DNA from: Paulinella micropora
Lineage: Eukaryota; Cercozoa; Imbricatea; Euglyphida
Assembly (NCBI GenBank): GCA_009731375.1
Contig: BJOX01000364.1
Coordinates: 545,208-568,171, forward strand
Length of the DNA stretch: 22,964 nucleotides
Reading direction: 5' to 3'
Part shown: in pieces, positions 1 through 7,303 of the stretch
Numbering within the stretch: the stretch's first letter is position 1
Layout: each line of letters begins with the position of its first letter
Made by a program: the position numbers and the translations under genes
Notes under the pieces: generated by a model
Databases searched by the model: none
Seen by the model: the letters and a program-made list of their open reading frames with translations, nothing else
What the model was told of the DNA's origin: nothing

Positions 1-258
1 ACCATAACAGGGAATAAAATATTTACTACTTATTTGGGGGTAAAAGATTCAAATCCATTAAACACGGGTAAGTTATTCTTCAATTACAACAATAATATGG
101 GTTCTATTTATTCGTCGGAGGCAGGTGGAGCAACTGGCTATCCATTATCTTTTGTCGGCTCGTCCATACTTTTTGCTCCAACAACAGGGGGCGGAATGAC
201 ATTGACAAATAATGTTTTAAATTTTAACAGCACAACGGCAATCAGCGGACTGCCCGCA
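1..258 (+). CDS. Fibre-like virion protein, internal fragment
   Basis: The first forward frame is open from base 1 to the gap at 259, with no start or stop, so this is an internal piece. It begins with a TITGNKIFTT stretch that closely matches the QTIAGNKKFTS stretch encoded near 832-862 in the next fibre piece. Both look like the repeated GNKxF units of beta-structured, trimeric fibre shafts. The rest is rich in Gly, Ser, Thr and Asn, as expected for a fibre shaft. It probably belongs to the same gene as the 691-2326 region, or to a paralogous fibre. The ATG at 34 is in frame, but the frame is already open before it, so I do not take it as the start. The fibre role is inferred from composition and from the S74 domain further on. 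Confidence 0.5.
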
Positions 259-268
259 NNNNNNNNNN
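259..268. other. Assembly gap, 10 N
   Basis: Ten Ns separate a fibre-gene fragment from an ATPase-gene fragment. The identical size of six gaps in the viral half marks them as placeholders, not measured distances. Confidence 0.95.
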
Positions 269-680
269 CAAGCTGAATAAACCCGACGAGGAGCAAGAAG
301 AAGGCGAGATTGTGCGGGACGAGAAAGAAGAACCGAAGCCAAAGTTTTTATATTTTGGAAAAGAGGAAAATAAGAAACAGGAGGGAGGCGAAAAACAACC
401 GAGACCGAGCAAATACATTACACCAGAAGTCGTGTTCGTGTTAGATGATTTGGGTAGCGGGTTGAGGGATAAATCAGTAAGCGACCTGTTGAAAAAAAAT
501 AGACACTATAAGTCAAAGGTGATTATGAGCTCGCAGTATCTGAACGATTTGAAACCTGAGGCTATTAAACAGCTGGACTACCTTCTTATTTTTCCAGGTC
601 AGAGTGTTGATAAAATAGAACTCGTGTATAAACATTTGGACCTCGGCTATGACCTTGAATACTTCATTGAAAAATACCAC
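269..680 (+). pseudogene. Second, partial copy of the packaging ATPase (misplaced or variant)
   Basis: The frame starting at 270 is open across the fragment and matches the ATPase gene at 3659-4073, from about residue 110 onward. It includes the acidic/Lys-rich insert, the Walker B segment (VFVLDDLGSG) and the sensor-like SSQ segment. It lacks the N-terminal Walker A part. The outer parts are nearly identical in nucleotide sequence to the main copy. The middle (about 387-505) differs at many synonymous sites and a few residues. It is bounded by gaps on both sides and sits between two pieces of a fibre gene. The likeliest explanation is a contig from a second viral variant inserted by scaffolding; a genuine duplication is the alternative. 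Confidence 0.8.
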
Positions 681-690
681 NNNNNNNNNN
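681..690. other. Assembly gap, 10 N
   Basis: Placeholder gap between the ATPase fragment and the resumed fibre gene. Confidence 0.95.
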
Positions 691-2326
691 AGGAACCAAA
701 ACATTTAGCAATGTAATAAATGCAAGTGCTGGTATTGATATGAAAAGTCAAAGCATAACGAATGTTAATTTGGTTGATGGCATTGATGTTTCTACTCTTG
801 ACACTTCTGTCGTTAAACTAACAGGAGACCAAACCATAGCGGGGAATAAAAAATTTACTTCAACAATAGAAGTGCGGGGTGCTACTGCTCCAACCGCTTT
901 TGATGGTATCGGTATTGCCTTTGATACGGCGACAAATATAGGAGAGATTACCGCACAAAAAATAGCAACCGCGGCCTATTATCCAATACAAATAACAGGG
1001 TCATATGTTGATTTATATGCGGGGGATAATGTAATCGCGACAGCAACGGGCACGACACTATCTTTNNNNNNNNNNNNNNNNNNNNNNNNNNNNNNNNNNN
1101 NNNNNNNNNNNNNNNNNNNNNNNNNNNNNNNNNNNNNNNNNNNNNNNNNNNNNNNNNNNNNNNNNNNNNNNNNNNNNNNNNNNNNNNNNNNNNNNNNNNN
1201 NNNNNNNNNNNNNNNNNNNNNNNNNNNNNNNNNNNNNNNNNNNNNNNNNNNNNNNNNNNNNNNNNNNNNNNNNNNNNNNNNNNNNNNNNNNNNNNNNNNN
1301 NNNNNNNNNNNNNNNNNNNNNNNNNNNNNNNNNNNNNNNNNNNNNNNNNNNNNNNNNNNNNNNNNNNNNNNNNNNNNNNNNNNNNNNNNNNNNNNNNNNN
1401 NNNNNNNNNNNNNNNNNNNNNNNNNNNNNNNNNNNNNNNNNNNNNNNNNNNNNNNNNNNNNNNNNNNNNNNNNNNNNNNNNNNNNNNNNNNNNNNNNNNN
1501 NNNNNNNNNNNNNNNNNNNNNNNNNNNNNNNNNNNNNNNNNNNNNNNNNNNNNNNNNNNNNNNNNNNNNNNNNNNNNNNNNNNNNNNNNNNNNNNNNNNN
1601 NNNNNNNNNNNNNNNNNNNNNNNNNNNNNNNNNNNNNNNNNNNNNNNNNNNNNNNNNNNNNNNNNNNNNNNNNNNNNNNNNNNNNNNNNNNNNNNNNNNN
1701 NNNNNNNNNNNNNNNNNNNNNNNNNNNNNNNNNNNNNNNNNNNNNNNNNNNNNNNNNNNNNNNNNNNNNNNNNNNNNNNNNNNNNNNNNNNNNNNNNNNN
1801 NNNNNNNNNNNNNNNNNNNNNNNNNNNNNNNNNNNNNNNNNNNNNNNNNNNNNNNNNNNNNNNNNNNNNNNNNNNNNNNNNNNNNNNNGGCCCCGTTCAA
1901 ACATCAGACAGACGGCTTAAAAGCGATATAAAGGAATGTTTAGGCTTAGATTTTATCAATAAGTTAAATCCAGTCTGCTATCGTATGATTGACGATAACA
2001 AGAAACAGAGAGCGGGTTTAATAGCACAAGAGGTAGAAGACCTACTGACAGAAATGGATATGTTAGATTTTGCTGGATTTTCAAAAGAAACAATAATGGT
2101 TCCGTGTCAAAAGCAAAGACAAGAATGCGAAATGAAAGGTGTGAGTGTTAAGCCAGAAGATGTTAAATGTATTGATAGTGGTGATGTCGGTTATGGTATA
2201 GGTTATTCAGAGTTTATCGCCCCGTTAATTAAAGCCGTTCAACAATTATCAGAAAAAATAAATAATATAACTAATGATATAGCTGACTTAAAAAAACAAT
2301 TAGCAGAAAACTCAAACCCAATATAG
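691..2326 (+). CDS. Fibre protein with C-terminal S74 intramolecular chaperone (5' partial, internal gap)
   Basis: The frame is open from the gap edge at 691, before the first ATG at 740, so the 5' end is missing. The N-terminal part has GTKTFSN and GNKKFTS shaft-like repeats. A run of 823 Ns (1066-1888) removes the middle. After the gap comes a clear Peptidase_S74 / endosialidase chaperone domain opening SDRRLKSDI. The Ser at 1904-1906 and the Lys at 1919-1921 are in the positions of the self-cleavage Ser/Lys pair of this family. The domain continues with a GLIAQEVEDL helix and YSEFIAPLIKAV, and ends in a coiled coil. Such domains trimerise fibres and then cut themselves off. The likely role is host attachment on the capsid surface. 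The stop codon overlaps the ATATAG element of the next gene. Confidence 0.8.
1066..1888. other. Assembly gap, 823 N
   Basis: Long N-run inside the fibre gene. Its irregular size suggests an estimated distance, unlike the 10-N gaps. Repetitive shaft sequence is a likely reason for the assembly failure. Confidence 0.95.
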
Positions 2327-2349
2327 TTTTTGAGATTGTAAGACTTACT
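2320..2349 (+). promoter_or_regulatory. AATATAG element and leader of the membrane-protein gene
   Basis: AATATAG (2320-2326) overlaps the stop codon of the fibre gene. It is followed by GTTTTTGAGATTGTAAG (2326-2342), which is identical to the sequence at the base of the MCP leader hairpin. It ends in GTAAG-A-CTTAC (2338-2348), directly before the ATG at 2350. It looks like the capsid-gene leader without the central part of the hairpin. Confidence 0.55.
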
Positions 2350-2694
2350 ATGCCCCCTAGATTACATCCGCCGCCACCTATTATTGATATGGCGGATGGC
2401 GAAATGACACCAGAGTTGAAGAACCGTGTGCTAGATGTCCAAATTAAGCAGGAAGAAAAAAAATTAGACCACGAATACGAGGACAGCTGGGATTGCTGTT
2501 TGACTAAGCGAAAAACCGACAGCCGACTTATTAAATACTTATTTCAAATGGGTATCATTATCGCCATCATCACCCTTTGTATCGTGAGGTTGTCTGAAAA
2601 GAACTTACCGTGTGAAGTTGCCAACACTTATGTAGGTATTTTGACCTTGCTTATCGGAATATGCCTTCCTTCCCCTTCTAGTTCAAAGAAGTGA
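2350..2694 (+). CDS. Small two-helix membrane protein
   Basis: This 114-residue protein has a Pro-rich N-terminus (MPPRLHPPPP), a charged middle and two hydrophobic segments near the C-terminus. One is around FQMGIIIAIITLCIV (about residues 65-80) and the other around YVGILTLLIGICLP (about 94-107), joined by a short loop containing a Cys. There is no N-terminal signal peptide, so it is probably anchored with both ends on one side. Small proteins of this layout are common in PLVs and some large DNA viruses; I infer a virion or host-membrane role without a known function. The ATG at 2350 is chosen because it lies directly after the conserved leader and the frame has no earlier ATG. Confidence 0.65.
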   Translation: MPPRLHPPPPIIDMADGEMTPELKNRVLDVQIKQEEKKLDHEYEDSWDCCLTKRKTDSRLIKYLFQMGIIIAIITLCIVRLSEKNLPCEVANTYVGILTLLIGICLPSPSSSKK

Positions 2695-2713
2695 GCATTC
2701 ATATAGATAGACT

Positions 2714-2932
2714 TTATACCACGAAGCNNNNNNNNNNAGAGCTATCACCAGCACAGATTAGCGGAATAGTTTCATCAAAACTACGACACATATTATTTCC
2801 GTTATTTATGAAAACACATCCCTTTTGGATACAATAAACACAACTTTCATTTTTTTTATCGCTGGCCCGTGAATAGAAATCACAGGCAGTCCGACCTAAC
2901 ACAGTGCACACAAATAATAATATTAATAACAT
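2714..2932 (-). CDS. Secreted Cys-rich protein, PSI-like (C-terminus uncertain)
   Basis: The start is hydrophobic (MLLILLFVCTVLGRTA) and reads as a signal peptide. It is followed by a Cys-rich module with spacing like C-x15-C-x2-C-x4-C-x9-C, reminiscent of PSI/plexin-repeat modules (SCVYC then GCVF). Ten Ns (2728-2737) interrupt the C-terminal end, so the last residues and the stop at 2714 depend on the placeholder length. It is transcribed divergently from the gene at 2955, with only 22 bases between the start codons. A secreted or envelope-lumen disulfide protein is inferred; the family match is weak. Confidence 0.5.
   Translation of the reverse strand: MLLILLFVCTVLGRTACDFYSRASDKKNESCVYCIQKGCVFINNGNNMCRSFDETIPLICAGDSSXXXXFVV
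2728..2737. other. Assembly gap, 10 N
   Basis: Placeholder gap near the 3' end of the minus-strand Cys-rich gene. Confidence 0.95.
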
Positions 2933-2954
2933 AATATATTATACAAAATATAGT
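2933..2954. promoter_or_regulatory. Divergent AT-only promoter region
   Basis: These 22 bases separate two start codons on opposite strands and are almost all A/T. Read on the plus strand they contain AATATAG (2947-2953), one base before the ATG at 2955. Read on the minus strand they contain TATAATATATT before the ATG at 2932. Confidence 0.55.
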
Positions 2955-3317
2955 ATGAGTGAGTTCAAATACCAAAAGATTATTTTTCTGAGTAATGATT
3001 TTGTTGGCGGTAGCAAGACATTTGACAAAAACATTCAAATGAACTTTACACCAACAAGAATGAATGTTAAGTTTATCCACTATATGAATGATATGACCGA
3101 GACGAAAACGAAAATCCTTTATATGGACCGCATCGGGATTATCGGCACATTCTCCGACAGCACCACGGCAAACATTTCAAACCTCGGATATAATCTTGGA
3201 AATATCGGCTGGACTGATGGGCAGTATTCGTTTAAAGTGCTTAAAACAGACAGCGGTAATATTGAGACCGACCAACTAGCTGGAAGAATTGTTATTTGTT
3301 TAGAATTTTTGGCTTGA
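2955..3317 (+). CDS. Unknown 120-residue protein between membrane protein and ATPase
   Basis: An upstream in-frame ATG at 2904 would add a 17-residue Asn/Ile-rich extension lying in the opposite gene. I choose 2955 because AATATAG ends one base before it. The protein is soluble, without a signal or membrane segment, and rich in alternating beta-type segments: NIQMNFTP, MNVKFIHYM, KTKILYMDRIG, AGRIVICLEFLA. It could be a small beta-sandwich such as a cement or minor virion protein, but I do not recognise the family. Its stop lies 14 bases before the start chosen for the ATPase gene, as in a tightly packed late cluster. Confidence 0.6.
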   Translation: MSEFKYQKIIFLSNDFVGGSKTFDKNIQMNFTPTRMNVKFIHYMNDMTETKTKILYMDRIGIIGTFSDSTTANISNLGYNLGNIGWTDGQYSFKVLKTDSGNIETDQLAGRIVICLEFLA

Positions 3318-3322
3318 TAAAG

Positions 3323-3331
3323 TATAGAGTG
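3323..3331 (+). promoter_or_regulatory. TATAG element of the ATPase gene
   Basis: GTATAG ends at 3327, four bases before the ATG at 3332 and just downstream of the preceding stop codon. It matches the element before the neighbouring plus-strand genes and decides the ATPase start. Confidence 0.5.
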
Positions 3332-4160
3332 ATGGAGAAAATCAATAATGTAAAGGTGAAACCAGTTAGACAAAACGGGGATGGCGACAAGTTGGCAAAA
3401 GGACATAACTTATTTGATGAACCGTATGCCAATATTTTTCTTCTCGCTCGCAAGAAGAGTGGCAAGACAACCGCACTGTTTGAAATCCTGAAACGAACGA
3501 CCGACAAAAAAACGAGGATTGTTATCATTGCCAGCACAATCCACAAGGACCACATTTACAAAGAAATGGTTAAGCACTTCAAGAAGAAGGGAAACCCGAT
3601 GGCTATATATACATATTTGAAAACGGAAGGACTGTCTGTAATTGATTACGAGTTAGACAAACTGAATAAGCCAGATGAGGAGCAAGAAGAAGGCGAGGTT
3701 GTGCGGGACGAGAAAGAAGAACCGAAGCCAAAGTTTTTATATTTTGGAAAAGAGGAAAAGAAGAAACAGGAGGGAGGCGAAAAGGTGGAGAGACCGTCTA
3801 AGTATCAAACTCCCGAAGTTGTGCTAGTTTTGGACGACCTTGGAAGTGGGCTCAGAGATAAATCAGTAAGCGATTTGTTGAAGCGGAACAGNNNNNNNNN
3901 NTAAGTCAAAGGTGATTATGAGCTCGCAGTATCTGAACGATTTGAAACCTGAGGCTATTAAACAACTGGACTACCTTCTTATTTTTCCAGGTCAGAGTGT
4001 TGATAAAATAGAACTCGTGTATAAACATTTGGACCTCGGCTATGACCTTGAATACTTCATTGAAAAATACCACGAGGCGACAAAAGAACGATTTAACTTT
4101 TTGTATGTTGATGCGGTGTCGGACGAGCTGAGGCAAAATTTTAATAAACGATTTTTGTAA
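3332..4160 (+). CDS. A32/FtsK-HerA-type genome packaging ATPase (apparent break at placeholder gap)
   Basis: This protein of about 275 residues pumps the genome into preformed capsids in PLVs, virophages and large DNA viruses. The sequence shows Walker A (ARKKSGKTT, about residues 38-46), then an acidic/Lys-rich insert (about 115-150), Walker B (VVLVLDDLGSG, around 3818-3850), and a sensor-type SSQ followed by a hydrophobic strand (DYLLIFPG). A 10-N gap at 3892-3901 puts the two halves in different frames. In the second copy at 269-680 the corresponding stretch is six bases, which would keep the frame open. The gene is therefore probably intact and the break an artefact of the placeholder. 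An ATG-like start at 3296 is in the preceding gene; 3332 follows the TATAG element. Confidence 0.88.
3892..3901. other. Assembly gap, 10 N, inside ATPase
   Basis: Fixed-size placeholder. Comparison with the copy at 269-680 suggests that only about six bases are missing. Confidence 0.95.
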
Positions 4161-4261
4161 TTTTGTATTATTTATTTTTTTTCATATATTATAATGGTTG
4201 TGAAATAACAAGGGTTGAAGTCATTCCAACAGTCGGAAAAATAACAAGAAACTCAAACACA
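4161..4261 (+). promoter_or_regulatory. AT-rich leader with a 4-codon upstream ORF
   Basis: A T-rich tract is followed by CATATATTATA (4183-4193). It runs directly into an ATG (4194) that opens only MVVK and a stop at 4208, 53 bases before the ATG of the basic protein. Either the mRNA starts downstream of 4194 or translation of the basic protein passes an upstream ORF. Confidence 0.35.
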
Positions 4262-4501
4262 ATGGCGGGCGGAAAAAAGAAAACTGGTCGCAAGAAGGGG
4301 CAACAGGGTGGAAAAGTAAATTGGAAAAAAGTCGGACAGGCAATATTGGATGCTAATAGGTTTATCAAGAAAAATCAATTGATTTCAAGAGGGGCTACCT
4401 TTCTTAGCGATGTCGGAGTTCCTTATGCGGACCGTGTAGCGAAGGCTGCGGCCAAACAAGGATACGGCAAGCAACGAGGCCGTGGGGCACTTAAATTTTA
4501 A
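4262..4501 (+). CDS. Small basic pX-like virion core protein
   Basis: This 79-residue protein has a strongly basic N-terminus (AGGKKKTGRKKGQQGGK), a central helical part with GVPYADRVAKAAAKQGYG, and a basic Gly/Arg tail (GKQRGRGALKF). Its size, composition and position between ATPase and protease fit the small adenovirus-pX-like proteins described in adintoviruses and other Preplasmiviricota, which are thought to condense DNA or to be protease substrates. The frame is open from 4163 but 4262 is its first ATG. A four-codon upstream ORF (4194-4208) lies in the leader. No transmembrane segment is obvious. The stop is followed at once by CCCCC. The assignment is by composition and context. Confidence 0.6.
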   Translation: MAGGKKKTGRKKGQQGGKVNWKKVGQAILDANRFIKKNQLISRGATFLSDVGVPYADRVAKAAAKQGYGKQRGRGALKF

Positions 4502-4549
4502 CCCCCAGATAATATTGAACTAAACTTTCTATTATTTTTTTTATATACG

Positions 4550-6264
4550 ATGAGAAAAAAACCTAAACAAAGACCGCCGAGGATATACAGAACGAAAGAT
4601 GGTCGGCCATATATCAAAGTAAAAGGCAAACGGGCATATCTAAACTTTGGAAAGAAAACAAATGACTTATCAACACTTCAAATCGTTAAGCTGTTTATGA
4701 AATACTTGAATAAACCAAAAGCAAAGAAACCGCGGCCGACACATAAAGACAAACACAAACTGAAAAAAGTTCAGAGCCTGTCGGAGATTGAACAGAACAC
4801 GAGAACCACAATTCAAGACCACTTAGACAAGCTTAAAAAAGAAAAGTATGACCTCATTGAGGCGATTGATAAAAAGGAAAAGTCGGCACGGGATGACCTA
4901 CAAGAGGAAAAGAAACGGCAGGAAAGAAAAGACATAGCCGATGCTAAGGAAAGAAAAGAGGTGTTGGACAGGGAACATAAAAGAGAACTAGCGGAGGCTA
5001 AGGAAAGACAGGAAGAAAAGAACCGCGAACTCAGGAAAGAGCAACGACTTATTAAGGAATTACTAACAGAGCGGAGAACTAAGCAAGGGCTTTTAACACC
5101 ACCTGTTGAAGAAAAAACACCAAAAATTCCAAAATCATCTCCAAGCGGAATAACTGATATAACTGATGAAGTAAATAAGCAAGCAAAAGATTTGAAAGAC
5201 GAAAAGAGAAAAAGAATTATTGACTCTATGTTTACAGAGGGTATGAGATTACAACGAAAAAATACTGGAAAACCTAAACATAACGCCGTAGTAAATAGCC
5301 TCATAAAAGCAGGTATTGATATTANNNNNNNNNNATCATAAAAGCAGGTATTGCTATTAAAATTGTAAAACCAAAAGGTAAGAAGAGAAATTATTCAGAG
5401 ACATTGAAACAATGGTTATACACTCAAAAATTTACCGAAAAAATAACTTCTCCTGAGGATGGATGGAACACACTAGATAAACTTGTAAAAGAAAAGAAAA
5501 CACCCCAGACAAAACAACCACCCACAACACCACAGACACAACCCCCCGATGAGAAGACCCCTAATTCACCCGAGGCTAAACAGCTGATATTTGAACTAAC
5601 ACAGGGACAAGCACAACCCCAATACCAACAACAAGCACCACCCCCAGATGAAGTATCCGCACAAGACCAACAACAAGCACCCGAACAACAACAAGCACCC
5701 GAACAACAACAAGCACCCGATACACAACCACCACCCTTAGAAAACGACAATTCGCAAGATGGAACGGGCCCCGGGGATGGATTAATGACGAATGAAATAG
5801 ACCACATAATGAAAAAGCACGATTGGTTTCTCGGCACGATAGCCAGCGACCAAATCAACCAGTTAAAACCAGAAAAAAGAAAGAAGTATGGTTTTATTAT
5901 GAATACAGACCCGAGCAACAAAAAAGGGCAACATTGGATGGCTGTTTGGGTTAGTTTGAATGGCGATAGGAGTGTTGAAGTTTATGACCCGCTAGCCGAA
6001 TATGAGCCGACTGAACTTTTCCAACACCAAATGAAACAGCTGTTAGATAAAAGCCGACCCGATAGTTATTTATTAATGAAGGTTAATCAAGTAAAACAAC
6101 AGAGCGATACGAGCGATACTTGCGGATGGCACAGTATGCGGTTTCTTTTGGAGCGGGCGAAAGGAACCCGATTTAAATTCGCTAGCGGATATACAGACTT
6201 AAAAGAGAAAGAAGCTGAGGAATTGAAATCACAGAATGTGTATGGTTTTGATACATACATTTAA
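4550..6264 (+). CDS. Adenain/Ulp1-like maturation cysteine protease with long N-terminal region (one gene across a placeholder gap)
   Basis: The C-terminal domain has the ordered catalytic set of adenain-type (C5/C48) proteases: His in GQHWMAVW (5932-5934), Asp in VYDPL (5986-5988), Gln upstream of the Cys, and Cys in TCGWHS (6121-6123). It probably cuts capsid precursors during maturation. The N-terminal part starts with a very basic segment containing RTKDGRPYIKVKGKRAYL, then a long charged coiled coil (about residues 85-175). Ten Ns at 5325-5334 interrupt it. The bases on both sides repeat the same 20-odd-base sequence (TCATAAAAGCAGGTATTG), so two overlapping contig ends were left unmerged. 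The downstream frame is open from 5335, so no separate start near 5404 is needed. A Pro/Gln-rich linker (5500-5760) with EQQQAP repeats precedes the catalytic domain. ATATAC lies just before the ATG at 4550. Confidence 0.82.
5325..5334. other. Assembly gap, 10 N, between overlapping contig ends
   Basis: The left flank (5301-5324) and right flank (5336-5358) match over about 23 bases with one difference (GATATTA versus GCTATTA). The real distance is therefore probably negative. Confidence 0.9.
5665..5718 (+). repeat. 18-bp coding repeat (EQQQAP) in protease linker
   Basis: About three units of GAACAACAACAAGCACCC (first one degenerate) encode a QQQAP-type linker. The repeat is in frame and likely expands or contracts by replication slippage. 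Confidence 0.7.
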
Positions 6265-6316
6265 CCCCCCATTTATGGTTGAGCAAATTGAAAAAACAAA
6301 AATATATTTCTCTATG

Positions 6317-6362
6317 TATAGTTTTTGAGGTCGTAGGAGGTTTTTGAAAAAAAGCTCCTACA
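6317..6362 (+). promoter_or_regulatory. Penton gene promoter and leader stem-loop
   Basis: GTATAG (6316-6321) is followed by TTTTTGAGGTC and then a 29-base inverted repeat (6333-6361). The repeat has a 7-bp outer stem GTAGGAG/CTCCTAC, one G-G mismatch, a 5-bp T/A inner stem and a 3-base loop. The ATG follows one base later, so the hairpin would occupy the mRNA right at the start codon. The MCP gene carries the same structure with compensating base changes. Confidence 0.7.
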
Positions 6363-7175
6363 ATGGATTATAAGGGCGGACGAAGTAGCGGTATCTATTA
6401 CATAAATAGCAAAAACAGGATAAATGGGACCGATAGCGACTTTACACACTCTTTGGATTTAAGAGGATTAGATAATCCAACACATTGTAAAATACTTCAT
6501 ATCTATGTGCCGAAATCTTATTATTCAGTCGCCAGTCCTTACAACACTTTTATTCTAAGCGAAGATGGCAACGATGCGGTCATTACGATACCCGAGGGCA
6601 ACTACACTATGAACAACTTAAAAAATAAGCTAGCCGAGGTGCTAACCGCAGAAAGCCCCAATGACTACACATATACAATAACGAGCAACAACACCAACAC
6701 CGACCCAGAAGACGGCAAGCTAACTTTTACTGTGGCAGACAACGGCGGAATTCAACCACGATTTGTATTTGATGACGAAACAAGGGTTCACGAAATTATG
6801 GGGTTTGAGCGGTCTTCTACTTATTTCTTTGCTAATAATACCATTAGGTCTCCAAATGTCATAATATTAACAGGCGAAAAAACATTATATCTTCAAAGCG
6901 ACCTCGTTGGGGAAGGCGACAATCACGTGCTCCAAGAAATATACACCGCGAATGAAATCCCATTCGGCTCTGTCATATACGATGGAAGCGGGTCGGAGTA
7001 TGGTAAACACCTGTCCGCCAATTCAAACAATGTATTTAGGTTTTACTTAACTGACGAAAACGACCAACCAATTAATCTCAACGGGTTGGGTATTGTTATG
7101 ACATTGTTGATTTACCGCGAGACGAATTATTTTTCGCTATTTAATTCATTTTTTAATTTGTTGAAAAGCCGTTGA
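6363..7175 (+). CDS. Penton-like minor capsid protein
   Basis: This 270-residue protein is predicted to form the vertex (penton) of the icosahedral capsid. The N-terminus has GIYYINSKNR and a DFTHSLDL strand. It is followed by the typical minor-capsid stretch YNTFILSEDGNDAVITIPEG then NYTMNNL, and a C-terminal jelly-roll-like beta region. This YNTF...V.IP.G.Y pattern is familiar from PLV and virophage penton proteins, and the position directly before MCP is the usual one. No signal peptide or membrane segment is present. The start is fixed by the leader hairpin. The stop is followed by CCCC. Confidence 0.82.
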   Translation: MDYKGGRSSGIYYINSKNRINGTDSDFTHSLDLRGLDNPTHCKILHIYVPKSYYSVASPYNTFILSEDGNDAVITIPEGNYTMNNLKNKLAEVLTAESPNDYTYTITSNNTNTDPEDGKLTFTVADNGGIQPRFVFDDETRVHEIMGFERSSTYFFANNTIRSPNVIILTGEKTLYLQSDLVGEGDNHVLQEIYTANEIPFGSVIYDGSGSEYGKHLSANSNNVFRFYLTDENDQPINLNGLGIVMTLLIYRETNYFSLFNSFFNLLKSR

Positions 7176-7234
7176 CCCCGCAGGTGATTAGTAAGGTAAT
7201 TTAGAATTATTTATTTATTTTTTTCTTCTATTAA

Positions 7235-7303
7235 AATATAGAACCTTTTGAAAATCGTTTTTGAGATTGTAAGTGGTTTTTGAAAAAAAGCACTTACGAA
7301 AAA
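7235..7303 (+). promoter_or_regulatory. MCP gene promoter and leader stem-loop
   Basis: AATATAG (7235-7241) is followed 16 bases later by GTTTTTGAGATTGTAAG and a 29-base inverted repeat (7269-7297). The outer stem is GTAAGTG/CACTTAC. The inner stem, loop and mismatch are identical to the penton leader. The ATG at 7304 starts six bases after the hairpin. Confidence 0.72.

Noticed and set aside
948-1904. Long minus-strand open frames over 948-1904
   Set aside because: They consist almost wholly of Ns.
3906-4136. Minus-strand frames opposite the ATPase (also 513-704)
   Set aside because: Antisense shadows of the ATPase; the same shadow appears in both copies because the sense gene is duplicated.
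4813-5921. Minus-strand Ser/Cys-rich frames opposite the protease
   Set aside because: Antisense of Lys/Glu- and Gln/Pro-rich coding sequence; no promoter or domain.
7269-7297. GTAAGT in the MCP leader as a 5' splice site
   Set aside because: The penton copy has GTAGGA, and the arms covary as a stem; no matching acceptor and the element is too short for an intron.
7280-7303. N-terminal extension of MCP starting at TTG
   Set aside because: It would lie in the conserved leader hairpin; ATG at 7304 is preferred.
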